Source of the DNA: Actinoplanes lutulentus
GTDB lineage: Bacteria; Actinomycetota; Actinomycetes; Mycobacteriales; Micromonosporaceae
Length of the DNA: 64,000 nt
NCBI RefSeq assembly: GCF_003259845.1
Contig: NZ_QLMJ01000013.1
Span: 62,001-126,000, forward strand
Direction: 5' to 3'
Part shown: piece by piece, positions 26,722 through 34,575 of the stretch
How positions within the stretch are numbered: position 1 is the stretch's first letter
Layout: each line of letters starts with the position of its first letter
Notes under the pieces: model-generated
What the model was told of the DNA's origin: nothing
Database searches by the model: none
What the model saw: the letters and a program-made list of their open reading frames with translations, nothing else
Made by a program: the position numbers and the translations under genes

Positions 26722-27752
26722 CGTTCCCTCCTGAATCTGCGGATGAAGGTGAAGCGGATGGATGCGAGGCCCCCCGGTGCGGCGAGCATCACGACGATGA
26801 GCACCACGCCGAAGACGACAAGGGCGAGGTTCCCTTCGAGTCGATGAGAGCCGGTCTGTTCAGCGACCGACTGGGCGAACGTGGGCAGGGCGACCAGCAG
26901 GATCGCGCCGAGCAGGGCGCCGAACAGGCTGCCCAGGCCGCCGATCACGATCGCCATGACGAGGAAGAGGGAGAGCGTCAGCGGAAACGCGCCCGGCGAC
27001 ACGCTCTGCGCGAGCACGGCGAACAGGGCGCCGGAAAGACCGGCGCAGACCGCGCTCACGACAAAGGCCAGGACCTGGGTACGCGCGATGTTGACGCCGG
27101 CGAGCTTCGCGGCGGTCTCGTCGTCGCGTACCGCCCGCAGCCGCCGCCCGAACGCGCCGCGGACCAGGAAGGCCAGCAGCAGCACGGTGAGCAGCGCGCC
27201 GGTCCACGCCAGCCAGGCCTGCCAGCGTTCCATCGGGATCGTCCCGGGCGGCGGGTCGAGCACCACCGACAGGCCCTGATCACTGTTGAACGTCTCGTCG
27301 AACGTGCTGGTCACCGACGGGACCACGATCGCGACGGCGAGTGTCAGGCCGGCCAGATAGGGACCGCGCAGCCGTGCCGCGGCCAGCCCGATCACCGCGC
27401 CGGCCAGGGTGGTCACCGCGATCGCCACGACGAAGCTGAGCGGCAGGCTGAGCCACTTGTTCTGGGCCAGCGCGAATGAATAGGCGCCGGTCGCCATCAG
27501 CGCGCCGTGCCCGAGGCTGAGCTGCCCGTTCAGTCCGGTCAGGACGGTCAGCCCGGCGGTCACGCAGAAATAGGCGCCGACCGTCGCGAGCTGATAGTTC
27601 CGGAACGGCTCCAGCGTGTAACTCAAAATCAGGATCACCACCCCGCCGGCCAGGACGGCGGCAATCGGAGCGAGGCGGCGCATGCTGCGCCTTTCTTGCG
27701 CGACCTTCGTGGGTACGGGACTCGCGCTCGCCTTCGTCTTCATATCCGTCAT
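26718..27752 (-). CDS. livM: LivM-type ABC permease (344 aa)
   Basis: Integral membrane permease of the branched-chain amino acid family, with about ten hydrophobic segments. The conserved NGQLSLGHGALMATGAY and the loop RAVRDDETAAKLAGVN couple it to the ATPases. The ATG overlaps the LivH stop by four bases. It pairs with the permease encoded upstream. Confidence 0.93.
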   Translation of the reverse strand: MTDMKTKASASPVPTKVAQERRSMRRLAPIAAVLAGGVVILILSYTLEPFRNYQLATVGAYFCVTAGLTVLTGLNGQLSLGHGALMATGAYSFALAQNKWLSLPLSFVVAIAVTTLAGAVIGLAAARLRGPYLAGLTLAVAIVVPSVTSTFDETFNSDQGLSVVLDPPPGTIPMERWQAWLAWTGALLTVLLLAFLVRGAFGRRLRAVRDDETAAKLAGVNIARTQVLAFVVSAVCAGLSGALFAVLAQSVSPGAFPLTLSLFLVMAIVIGGLGSLFGALLGAILLVALPTFAQSVAEQTGSHRLEGNLALVVFGVVLIVVMLAAPGGLASIRFTFIRRFRRER

Positions 27753-28627
27753 GCCACCCTCGCCTTCGAGCTGGAGAAGAGCCCGCCCGGCTTACCGAGA
27801 AGCACGACCACGAGCAGGAGCAGCACGGCCATCGGAGCGACCGTCGGCTCCACGTATCCGCTGACGTACGAGAGCAGCAGCCCGACGATCAGCCCGCCGG
27901 TGACCGCGCCGATCGGACTGTCCAGGCCGCCGACCACCGCGGCGGTGAACGCCGAGATGAACACCACGTCCATCGCGGTCGGATGAAGTCCCAGCTCAGT
28001 GGGGACGACGAGCATCCCGGCCAGCGAGCCGACCGCTGACGCGAGTGCCCAGCCGAGCGTCAGCATCCCGCCGACCGACACGCCGAGCAGCCGGGACACA
28101 TCCGGAGCGAATGCTGCTGCTCGCATCCGCAGCCCTATCGGCGTACGGGTGAAAAGAAGAGTGAGGGAAGCGACCACCGCGCCCACCGCGGCGAAGACGA
28201 ACAGGTCATATCGGGAGAGCAGCGCGATCCCGCCTATTTCGAAGGCGTCCCGGCTGAACGGGGTCTCCACCGGGTGGAACTCGCTGCCGTAGACGATGCC
28301 GAGCACGCCCTGGATCACCAGAACCAGGCCGAGCGCCACCACCACGCCGTTCAGCGGCGACGAGTGGTCGACGAACCGCATCACCACCCGCTCGACGATC
28401 ACGCCGAGCGCCAGCCCGGCCACCAGCGCCGCGACGAACCCGAGCCAGTACGACCCGGTCGCGCTGGTCACCGAGTACGCCACGTAGACGGCGGCGACCG
28501 CCATCGCGCCCTGCGCGAAGTTCACGATCCGGGCGGCCCGCCAGATCAGCACCAGGGCCAGCGCGAACGCCGCGTAGACCGCGCCCCGGCTCAGCCCGTC
28601 GAAGGTCAGATAGACGAATTGGTTCAT
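27749..28627 (-). CDS. livH: LivH-type ABC permease (292 aa)
   Basis: Integral membrane permease with about eight helices. The start GLSRGAVYAAFALALVLIW, the VNFAQGAMA motif and the coupling loop MRAAAFAPDVSRLLGV are family features. It abuts the LivF ATPase (the stop of LivF and the ATG of LivH share a base) and overlaps LivM by four bases, so the four are co-translated. Confidence 0.93.
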   Translation of the reverse strand: MNQFVYLTFDGLSRGAVYAAFALALVLIWRAARIVNFAQGAMAVAAVYVAYSVTSATGSYWLGFVAALVAGLALGVIVERVVMRFVDHSSPLNGVVVALGLVLVIQGVLGIVYGSEFHPVETPFSRDAFEIGGIALLSRYDLFVFAAVGAVVASLTLLFTRTPIGLRMRAAAFAPDVSRLLGVSVGGMLTLGWALASAVGSLAGMLVVPTELGLHPTAMDVVFISAFTAAVVGGLDSPIGAVTGGLIVGLLLSYVSGYVEPTVAPMAVLLLLVVVLLGKPGGLFSSSKARVA

Positions 28628-29346
28628 CAGAACCCCAGGTACGCGTGTCGGAGATCGGCGTCGTCGCGCAGCGCCGCGGCCTTGTTGCGGGTCACCACCC
28701 GGCCGAGGGCGAGCACCACACCCTCGTCCGCGATGGACAGTGCGCTGCGCACGTTCTGCTCCACGAGCAGAACCGCGAGGCCCTTCTTTTTCTGGAGATC
28801 GCGCAGGAGCGCCATGATCTGCGCGGTGATCTTCGGAGCGAGGCCCAGCGACGGCTCGTCCAGCAGCAGCAACTTCGGCCCGCTCACCAGCGCCCGGCCC
28901 AGCGCCAGCATCTGCCGCTCGCCGCCGGAAAGCTGGTGCCCGGCGGAGGCACGCCGTTGTGCCAACGCCGGGAACAGCTCGTACACCTCATCGAGGGCAC
29001 GTTTCGCGTCGGCCTGGTCGCGTCGCCACAGGCCGCCGAGCCGGAGATTTTCGTCGACGGTCAGCTCGGTGACCACGCCACGTCCCTCCGGGACGTGCGC
29101 GATACCTCGCCGCACCATCTGTTCGACCTTGGTGCCCTTGAGGTCCTCGCCGTTGAAGACGACGCGGCCGCCGGTGGTCCGGACCAGGCCGGAGAGGGTA
29201 CGCAACAGCGTGGTCTTGCCGGCACCGTTGGCGCCCAGAACGGCGACGATCTCTCCGGGTTGGACGCTGAGGTTCACGTCGTGCAGGACGGGCGCAGCGC
29301 CGTACCCGGCGGTGAGTCCTTCGACCTGGAGCAGAGCGCTGCTCAT
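28627..29346 (-). CDS. livF: LivF-type ABC transporter ATPase (239 aa)
   Basis: Cytoplasmic ATP-binding subunit. Walker A is GANGAGKTT, the signature is LSGGERQML, and Walker B is LLLLDEPSLGL, followed by a normal switch His (LLVEQN region). The start is supported by AGGAGA seven bases upstream of ATG 29346. It is separated from the LivG gene by 128 bases that hold a hairpin. Confidence 0.95.
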   Translation of the reverse strand: MSSALLQVEGLTAGYGAAPVLHDVNLSVQPGEIVAVLGANGAGKTTLLRTLSGLVRTTGGRVVFNGEDLKGTKVEQMVRRGIAHVPEGRGVVTELTVDENLRLGGLWRRDQADAKRALDEVYELFPALAQRRASAGHQLSGGERQMLALGRALVSGPKLLLLDEPSLGLAPKITAQIMALLRDLQKKKGLAVLLVEQNVRSALSIADEGVVLALGRVVTRNKAAALRDDADLRHAYLGF

Positions 29347-29423
29347 GCCGTGTCTCCTGCGGTAACTCCTGCCATCGACGTGACTCCTCCGGTCGTTTCA
29401 TGAAATTTCGGGTATGGCGAGGG

Positions 29424-29450
29424 AAGCCGGGTCCGCGGGACCGGCTTTTT
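29424..29450 (+). terminator. Hairpin plus T-run facing against the liv operon
   Basis: AAGCCGGGTCC pairs with GGACCGGCTT and is followed by TTTTT on the plus strand, so it would terminate plus-strand (antisense) transcripts. On the operon strand the stem is preceded by AAAAA and lacks a T-run, so it may instead attenuate transcription or stabilise RNA between livG and livF. Confidence 0.5.
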
Positions 29451-29474
29451 GGGGGTGTGTTTCTTAGGTTTTTG

Positions 29475-30191
29475 TCAGGCGGGTGCGCCGAGGTATGCCT
29501 CGGTGACGCGTTCGTTCGTGCTGATCTCGCCCGGGGTGCCGAGCGCGATCGGCTTGCCGAAGTCGAGGACCAGGATCTCGTCGCAGACCGACATGACCAG
29601 GTCCATGTGGTGCTCGACCAGCAGCACTGTGGTGCCGCTGTCTTTGATCAGCTCGCCTCTGATCAGGTCGCCCAGCCAGCGGATCTCGTCGGTGTCGAGA
29701 CCACCGGCCGGCTCGTCGAGCATCAGGATGCGAGGCTTCGACGCCAGAGCCCGGGCCAGTTCGACCCGTTTGCGAATCGCGTACGGCAGCGTGCCGGGTC
29801 GGACCGCCGCGTATTGCGCGACACCGCACCGATCGAGTGCGGCGAACGCCTCGGCCTCGGCCCGCCGGCCACGCACGCCGACCATCACGTTCTCCAGCAC
29901 GGTCATGCCGCCGAACTGGCCGACACCCTGCAGAGTCCGGGCGATCCCGAGCCCGCTGAGCCGATGCGGCCGGGGCCGCCACGGCTTGCCGTCCAGCGTG
30001 AGGCTGCCGTCGGACGGCGTCACGAACCCGCTGATGACATTGAAAAGAGTCGTCTTGCCCGCCCCGTTGGGCCCGATCACCCCGACGACTTTCCCCGGCG
30101 CCACGCGCAGGGACACGTCATCAAGAGCAACCAGCCCGCCGAAGCGAACGCCTATGTGATGAAGGTTGAGCTCACCTGTTGCCATAGCCAC
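29475..30191 (-). CDS. livG: LivG-type ABC transporter ATPase (238 aa)
   Basis: First gene of the minus-strand operon. Walker A is GPNGAGKTT and Walker B is ILMLDEPAGGL. The signature region reads LPYAIRKRVELARAL rather than LSGGQ, as is common in LivG proteins. The C-terminal ISTNERVTEAYLG is typical of the family. ATG 30191 or 30185 may start it. The palindromic operator 45 bases upstream suggests TetR control of the whole ten-gene operon down to 21133. Confidence 0.94.
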   Translation of the reverse strand: MAMATGELNLHHIGVRFGGLVALDDVSLRVAPGKVVGVIGPNGAGKTTLFNVISGFVTPSDGSLTLDGKPWRPRPHRLSGLGIARTLQGVGQFGGMTVLENVMVGVRGRRAEAEAFAALDRCGVAQYAAVRPGTLPYAIRKRVELARALASKPRILMLDEPAGGLDTDEIRWLGDLIRGELIKDSGTTVLLVEHHMDLVMSVCDEILVLDFGKPIALGTPGEISTNERVTEAYLGAPA

Positions 30192-30235
30192 CTCTCGGAC
30201 CGGTGGAAGTCCTACATGGAGTGATGGTCAACTAT

Positions 30236-30252
30236 TTACACTAGGAGTGTAA
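30236..30252. promoter_or_regulatory. Operator upstream of the transporter/catabolic operon
   Basis: TTACACTAGGAGTGTAA is a perfect 17-bp palindrome with a 3-base centre, lying 45-61 bases upstream of the livG start. Its TTTACAC-N4-AGTG core recurs at 17851-17865 between fadD and the first TetR gene. A shared TetR would tie both operons together. Confidence 0.75.
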
Positions 30253-30333
30253 CTTTCTCGGCCCCGCCGTCAACCACTTGCAATCCCCCTGTTACCTCGA
30301 GATTTCAGAGCAGCTCAGACGGGGTGCCCAGAG

Positions 30334-30497
30334 CCCACGGTGTGCTCTGGTCCCGCCGGGCCGCGTGCCCACCGTGTGCTCTGGTCCCGCCGGGCCGCGT
30401 GCCCACGGTGTGCTCTGGTCTCGCCAAGTCACGCGCCCACCGTGTGCCCGGGTCTCGCCGGGCCACGCGCCCACCGTGTGCTCTGGTCTCGCCCCAC
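30334..30497. repeat. 34-bp tandem repeat, about five copies
   Basis: Copies begin at 30334, 30368, 30402, 30436 and 30470 (the last partial), each opening with CCCAC(C/G)GTGTG. The unit continues CTCTGGTCCCGCCGGGCCGCGTG with one to six changes. There are no spacers between copies, so this is not a CRISPR array. Confidence 0.88.
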
Positions 30498-30529
30498 CCA
30501 GTTCGCAACTCCGCTGCGTGCCGTCCGCC

Positions 30530-30890
30530 GAGATCTTGTGCGTTTTGGGCGGTTCGGTCGGCGCAAACTCACAAGATCTCTGCCGCCCTCGCCGCAGCTG
30601 CCCAGCTCTACCGAGATCTTGTGAGTTTCCGGCTGCAGGGCCGGCGCAAACTCACAACAAGGGGTGTCGAGATGAGCCGACCGGGGACGACAGCGGTACT
30701 GGCAGCAGCGGCAGTCCTGACGGCCAATCTCCATCACGGATCTTGGTAACCAGTGCCCACATGGCAGCTGTCACATGGCAGCCACGGTTTGCCAAGGTCT
30801 CGCGGAGTTGGGTGACCTGCGGCAGCCGCGGCAGGCTTCCGCTCGATCTTGGCAAGTAGTGCCCGTATAGCAGCCGAAACTTGCCAAGAT
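30530..30890. repeat. Group of four ATCTTG-type inverted repeats
   Basis: Pairs of arms are 30530-30540/30570-30580 (11 bp, GAGATCTTGTG, perfect), 30619-30628/30648-30657 (10 bp, perfect) and 30742-30751/30786-30796 (near-perfect). The fourth is 30846-30857/30879-30890 (12 bp, ATCTTGGCAAGT, perfect). Loops are 19-34 bases. Similar elements occur at 47315-47355 and 47494-47534, so this looks like a dispersed family. Confidence 0.75.
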
Positions 30891-30895
30891 TTCGC

Positions 30896-30944
30896 GAGGC
30901 GCGAGGCGCGAGGCGCGAGGCGCGAGGCGCGAGGCGCGAGGCGC
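30896..30944. repeat. Seven tandem GAGGCGC heptamers
   Basis: A perfect 7-bp microsatellite of seven units, directly right of the last inverted repeat. Such runs can change copy number by slippage. It lies outside genes, about 700 bases beyond the alkB start and 90 bases from its stop. Confidence 0.9.
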
Positions 30945-31033
30945 GGCGGAGGGTGGCGCGGTGGTGACTGCGCAGGGTGCGGCGGTGGCTGCGTGGGGGA
31001 CGGTGGTGGCTGCTCGGGCGGGGTGGTGGGTGG

Positions 31034-31660
31034 TTAGGCGACGTCGGTGGGGCGGAACTGGACGCTCACCCTCGGGCCCACCGGGCGGGCCGTTTTCGGG
31101 ACCGCGTGCTCCCATGTGCGCTGGCAGGAGCCGCCCATCACGATCAGGTCGCCGTGGCCCAAGGGGAAGCGGAGCGTCTCGTGGCCGCCGGCTCTCGGGC
31201 GCAGCAGCAGGTTGCGCGGTGAGCCGAACGACGCGATCGCGACCATGGTGTCCTCGCGGGCCGAGCGGCCCAGCGTGTCACCGTGCCAGGCGACGCTGTC
31301 GCGGCCGTCGCGGTACAGGCACATGCCCGCCGTGGTGAACTCCTCGCCCAGTTCGTCGGCGTAATGCCCGTTGAGCAACGCCTTGGCCTCGGTCAGAAGA
31401 GGGTGGGGCAGCTCCTCCTGGGCGCCGAACCAGCGGAGCAGGCGGGGGACGTCGACGACGTCGTCATACATCTTGCGGCGCTCGGCCCGCCAGTCGATGC
31501 CGAGCAACGTTGCGAAGACCTCGTCGGAGCCGTGCAGCCAGCCGGGCAGCACGTCGACCCAGGCGCCCGCGGTCAGGCGGTGACGGGTCAGGCCGGCCAG
31601 TGGCGCGAAGCTGCCGGCCGGCCCGGGCGTCATCAGGTCGAACATTGAAGGCTGGTACAT
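31034..31660 (-). CDS. alkB: AlkB-like 2-oxoglutarate/Fe(II) DNA dealkylase (208 aa)
   Basis: Oxidative demethylase that removes methyl groups from 1-methyladenine and 3-methylcytosine. The iron ligands are His126 and Asp128 (WHGDTLG) and His185 (WEHAVPK). Arg197 in GPRVSVQFRP binds 2-oxoglutarate. The substrate-lid segment GMCLYRDGRDSVAWHGD is typical. The length is normal. It stands alone between repeats and sdhB, but with ogt and the Ada-AlkA fusion at 2.6-4.7 kb the window carries three alkylation-repair systems. Confidence 0.93.
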   Translation of the reverse strand: MYQPSMFDLMTPGPAGSFAPLAGLTRHRLTAGAWVDVLPGWLHGSDEVFATLLGIDWRAERRKMYDDVVDVPRLLRWFGAQEELPHPLLTEAKALLNGHYADELGEEFTTAGMCLYRDGRDSVAWHGDTLGRSAREDTMVAIASFGSPRNLLLRPRAGGHETLRFPLGHGDLIVMGGSCQRTWEHAVPKTARPVGPRVSVQFRPTDVA

Positions 31661-31689
31661 GGCCCCATGTTAGTACGAATGTTCGACGA

Positions 31690-32673
31690 TCAGTCCTTCT
31701 GCGGGGACGGGTGGTGGTAGACCACGTGTTCCGGCGGGAGCGGGAACGTCATGTCCTCGCCGAACGGGGACGGCCCGCCCTGAATCGGAGCGGCCAGCTC
31801 GGCGACATCCATGTGACCGTCCGGCCCCACCGGGGGACCCTCCGGCAACCGGGCACTGGAAAGCGGAACACGATGAGCCGGAGCACCGGCCGGAACGGCA
31901 CCCGCCGGAACCGCGCCGGCCTCCAGCTCGTCCCGGCGGAAGATCTTGCGGCCCAGCCAGACGAGCGGGTCGTAACGACGGTCCACCACGCGCTCCTTCA
32001 TCGGGATGATCGCGTTGTCCGTGATCTTGATGTGTTCCGGGCAGACCTCGGTGCAGCACTTGGTGATGTTGCAGTATCCGAGGCCCTGGCTGGCCTGTGC
32101 GTACTCCTTGCGGTCGGTGCGGTCGTCGAGCGGGTGCATGTCGAGCTCGGCGGCCCGGATGAAGAAGCGCGGGCCGGCGAACGCCTCCTTGTTCTCCTCG
32201 TGGTCGCGGACCACGTGGCAGGTGTTCTGGCAGAGGAAGCACTCGATGCACTTGCGGAACTCCTGGCTGCGCTCCACATCGATCTGCTGCATCCGGTATT
32301 CACCGGGAGCGACACCGACCGGCGGGGCGAACGCCGGCGTCTCGCGGGCTTTCTCGTAGTTGAAGGACACGTCGGTGACCAGGTCGCGGATCACCGGGAA
32401 CGCCCGCAACGGTGTGATCGTGACCGTCTCGTCCTCGGTGAACGTCGACATCCGGGTCATGCAGCCCAGCCGCGGCTTGCCGTTGATCTCCATGGAGCAG
32501 GAGCCGCATTTGCCGGCCTTGCAGTTCCACCGGCAGGCCAGGTCGGGCACCTCGGTGGCCTGGAGCCGGTGGATGATGTCGAGGACGACCTCGCCCTCGT
32601 TCACCTCGACGTCGAAATCGGTCAGATCGCCGCCCGACGAATCGCCGCGCCAGACCCGGAAGTGGCGTTTCAT
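31690..32673 (-). CDS. sdhB: Succinate dehydrogenase iron-sulfur subunit (327 aa)
   Basis: Carries electrons from SdhA to the membrane subunit. The 2Fe-2S cysteines are 47, 51, 56 and 59 (CRWNCKAGKCGSC). The 4Fe-4S and 3Fe-4S sites are in CIECFLCQNTCH and CCTEVCP. It is longer than usual, with a Pro/Ala-rich C-terminal tail of about 80 residues. ATG 32673 overlaps the SdhA stop by four bases; the longer frame to 32916 lies inside sdhA. It is the last gene of sdhCAB. Confidence 0.95.
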   Translation of the reverse strand: MKRHFRVWRGDSSGGDLTDFDVEVNEGEVVLDIIHRLQATEVPDLACRWNCKAGKCGSCSMEINGKPRLGCMTRMSTFTEDETVTITPLRAFPVIRDLVTDVSFNYEKARETPAFAPPVGVAPGEYRMQQIDVERSQEFRKCIECFLCQNTCHVVRDHEENKEAFAGPRFFIRAAELDMHPLDDRTDRKEYAQASQGLGYCNITKCCTEVCPEHIKITDNAIIPMKERVVDRRYDPLVWLGRKIFRRDELEAGAVPAGAVPAGAPAHRVPLSSARLPEGPPVGPDGHMDVAELAAPIQGGPSPFGEDMTFPLPPEHVVYHHPSPQKD

Positions 32674-34565
32674 TCTGCCTCCAACTCGGCCAGTTCCTCG
32701 TCGGTCAGGTACTTGGAGAGCTCGGTCCGCTCGAACAGCTCGATCAGCTCGGCACGCATCCGCGGCACCGGCTTGCGTTCCAGGTGCACGTCGCCGGACT
32801 CGTCGACCGAGCAGATCAGGTTGATCAGGCGCCACTGCGGGCTCATCTTCGGGAAGTCCTCGCGGGTGTGGCCGCCACGGGACTCCTCGCGTTCCAGCGC
32901 CGCTTTCGCCGTGCACTCCGAGACGACCAGCATGTTGCGCAGGTCGATCGCCAGGTGCCAGCCGGGGTTGTAACGGCGGCCGCCCTCGGACGACACGTTC
33001 GCCACCCGCAGGCGCAGCTCGTGCAGCCGTTTCAGCGCGTCGGTCAGCTCACCCTCACGGCGGATGATGCCGACCAGGTCGCCCATCACCGCCTGAAGGT
33101 CCTGCTGCAATGTGTACGGGTTCTCGCCCCCGCTGCGTACCAAAGGAGCTAGGGCGACCTCGACGGCCGAGGCGACGTCCACTTTCGACGGCTTGGGCCG
33201 TTTGCCGAGCGTGTCGACGTACGCCGAAGCGTGCTCACCGGCCCGCTTGCCGAACACCAGCAGGTCGGAGAGGGAGTTGCCGCCCAGCCGGTTGGACCCG
33301 TGCATACCGCCGGAGACCTCGCCGGCCGCGAACAGTCCCTGCACCGTGCCGAGGGCCGCCGCGGAGTCCGGGTCGACCTCGACGCCACCCATCACGTAGT
33401 GGCAGGTCGGCCCGACCTCCATCGGCTCCTTGGTGATGTCGACGTCGGCCAGCTCCTTGAACTGGTGGTGCATCGACGGCAGCCGCCGGATGATCTGCTC
33501 GGCCGGCAGCCGGGTGGAGATGTCCAGGAAGACACCGCCGGCCGGGCTGCCACGGCCCGCCTTGACCTCGCTGTTGATGGCCCGGGCCACCTCGTCGCGG
33601 GGCAGCAGCTCGGGCGGGCGGCGGTTGTTCTCCGGGTCGGCGTACCAGCGGTCGGCCTCCTCCTCGGTCTCCGCGTACTGCTTGCGGAAGACGTCGGGGA
33701 CGTAGTCGAACATGAAGCGTTTCTGCTCGGAGTTGCGCAGCACGCCGCCGTCGCCGCGCACCGACTCGGTGACCAGGATGCCTTTGACGCTGGGCGGCCA
33801 GACCATGCCGGTCGGGTGGAACTGGAGGAACTCCATGTTGATCAGAGTCGCGCCGGCGCGCAGGGCCAGGGCGTGGCCGTCGCCGGTGTACTCCCAGGAG
33901 TTCGACGTGACCTTGTAGCTGCGGCCGACGCCACCGGTGGCGAGGACCACGGCCGGCGCCTCGAAGAGCACGAACTCGCCGGACTCGCGGAAGTAGCCGA
34001 ACGCGCCGGCCACCCGGTCGCCGTCCAGCAGCAGCTCGGTGACCGTTGTCTCCTGGAAGACCCGGATCCGTGCGTCGTAGCTGCCGGTCTCGGCGTAGTC
34101 CTCCTGCTGGAGCGAGACGATTTTCTGCTGGAGGGTGCGGATCAGTTCCAGGCCGGTCCGGTCGCCGACGTGCGCGAGGCGCGGGTACTCGTGGCCGCCG
34201 AAGTTGCGCTGCGAGATCTTGCCGTCCTTGGTCCGGTCGAAGAGAGCGCCGTACGTCTCCAGCTCCCAGATCCGCTCCGGCGCCTCCTTGGCGTGCAGCT
34301 CCGCCATCCGGAAGTTGTTGAGGAACTTGCCGCCACGCATGGTGTCCCGGAAGTGGACCATCCAGTTGTCACGGCTGTTGGCGTTACCCATCGCGGCGGC
34401 GGCGCCGCCCTCGGCCATCACGGTGTGCGCCTTGCCGAACAGCGATTTCGAGATGATCGCGGTGCGTTTGCCGGCCAGCCGGGCCTCGATCGCCGCGCGC
34501 AGTCCGGCGCCGCCGGCGCCGATCACGACGACGTCGTACAGGTGTCGCTCGATCGCGGTGGTCAT
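32670..34565 (-). CDS. sdhA: Succinate dehydrogenase flavoprotein subunit (631 aa)
   Basis: Catalytic subunit that oxidises succinate to fumarate. The FAD-binding GAGGAGLRAA lies near residue 17, and covalent flavin attachment is at His47 in KAHTVMAEGG. The substrate-site HPTGM and the capping residues around GGNSL are intact. The length and the form with EEADRWYADPENNRR are those of the actinobacterial enzyme. It lies ten bases after sdhC. Confidence 0.96.
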   Translation of the reverse strand: MTTAIERHLYDVVVIGAGGAGLRAAIEARLAGKRTAIISKSLFGKAHTVMAEGGAAAAMGNANSRDNWMVHFRDTMRGGKFLNNFRMAELHAKEAPERIWELETYGALFDRTKDGKISQRNFGGHEYPRLAHVGDRTGLELIRTLQQKIVSLQQEDYAETGSYDARIRVFQETTVTELLLDGDRVAGAFGYFRESGEFVLFEAPAVVLATGGVGRSYKVTSNSWEYTGDGHALALRAGATLINMEFLQFHPTGMVWPPSVKGILVTESVRGDGGVLRNSEQKRFMFDYVPDVFRKQYAETEEEADRWYADPENNRRPPELLPRDEVARAINSEVKAGRGSPAGGVFLDISTRLPAEQIIRRLPSMHHQFKELADVDITKEPMEVGPTCHYVMGGVEVDPDSAAALGTVQGLFAAGEVSGGMHGSNRLGGNSLSDLLVFGKRAGEHASAYVDTLGKRPKPSKVDVASAVEVALAPLVRSGGENPYTLQQDLQAVMGDLVGIIRREGELTDALKRLHELRLRVANVSSEGGRRYNPGWHLAIDLRNMLVVSECTAKAALEREESRGGHTREDFPKMSPQWRLINLICSVDESGDVHLERKPVPRMRAELIELFERTELSKYLTDEELAELEAE

Positions 34566-34575
34566 CGCGGGCCCC

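Larger units (their letters stand above)
30225..31033. other. Gene-free repeat region between livG and alkB
   Basis: About 800 bases with no credible gene. From left to right it holds the operator (30236-30252), a five-copy 34-bp tandem repeat (30334-30497), four long-loop inverted repeats that start with ATCTTG (30530-30890), and seven copies of GAGGCGC (30896-30944). A G-rich low-complexity tract (to about 31030) completes it. Open frames here only translate the repeats. Confidence 0.75.

Noticed and set aside
30334..30497. Possible CRISPR array
   Set aside because: Units are contiguous with no spacers, and no cas gene is present.
30278..30859. 193-codon plus-strand open frame
   Set aside because: It encodes the 34-bp repeat in changing frames and lacks gene-like composition.
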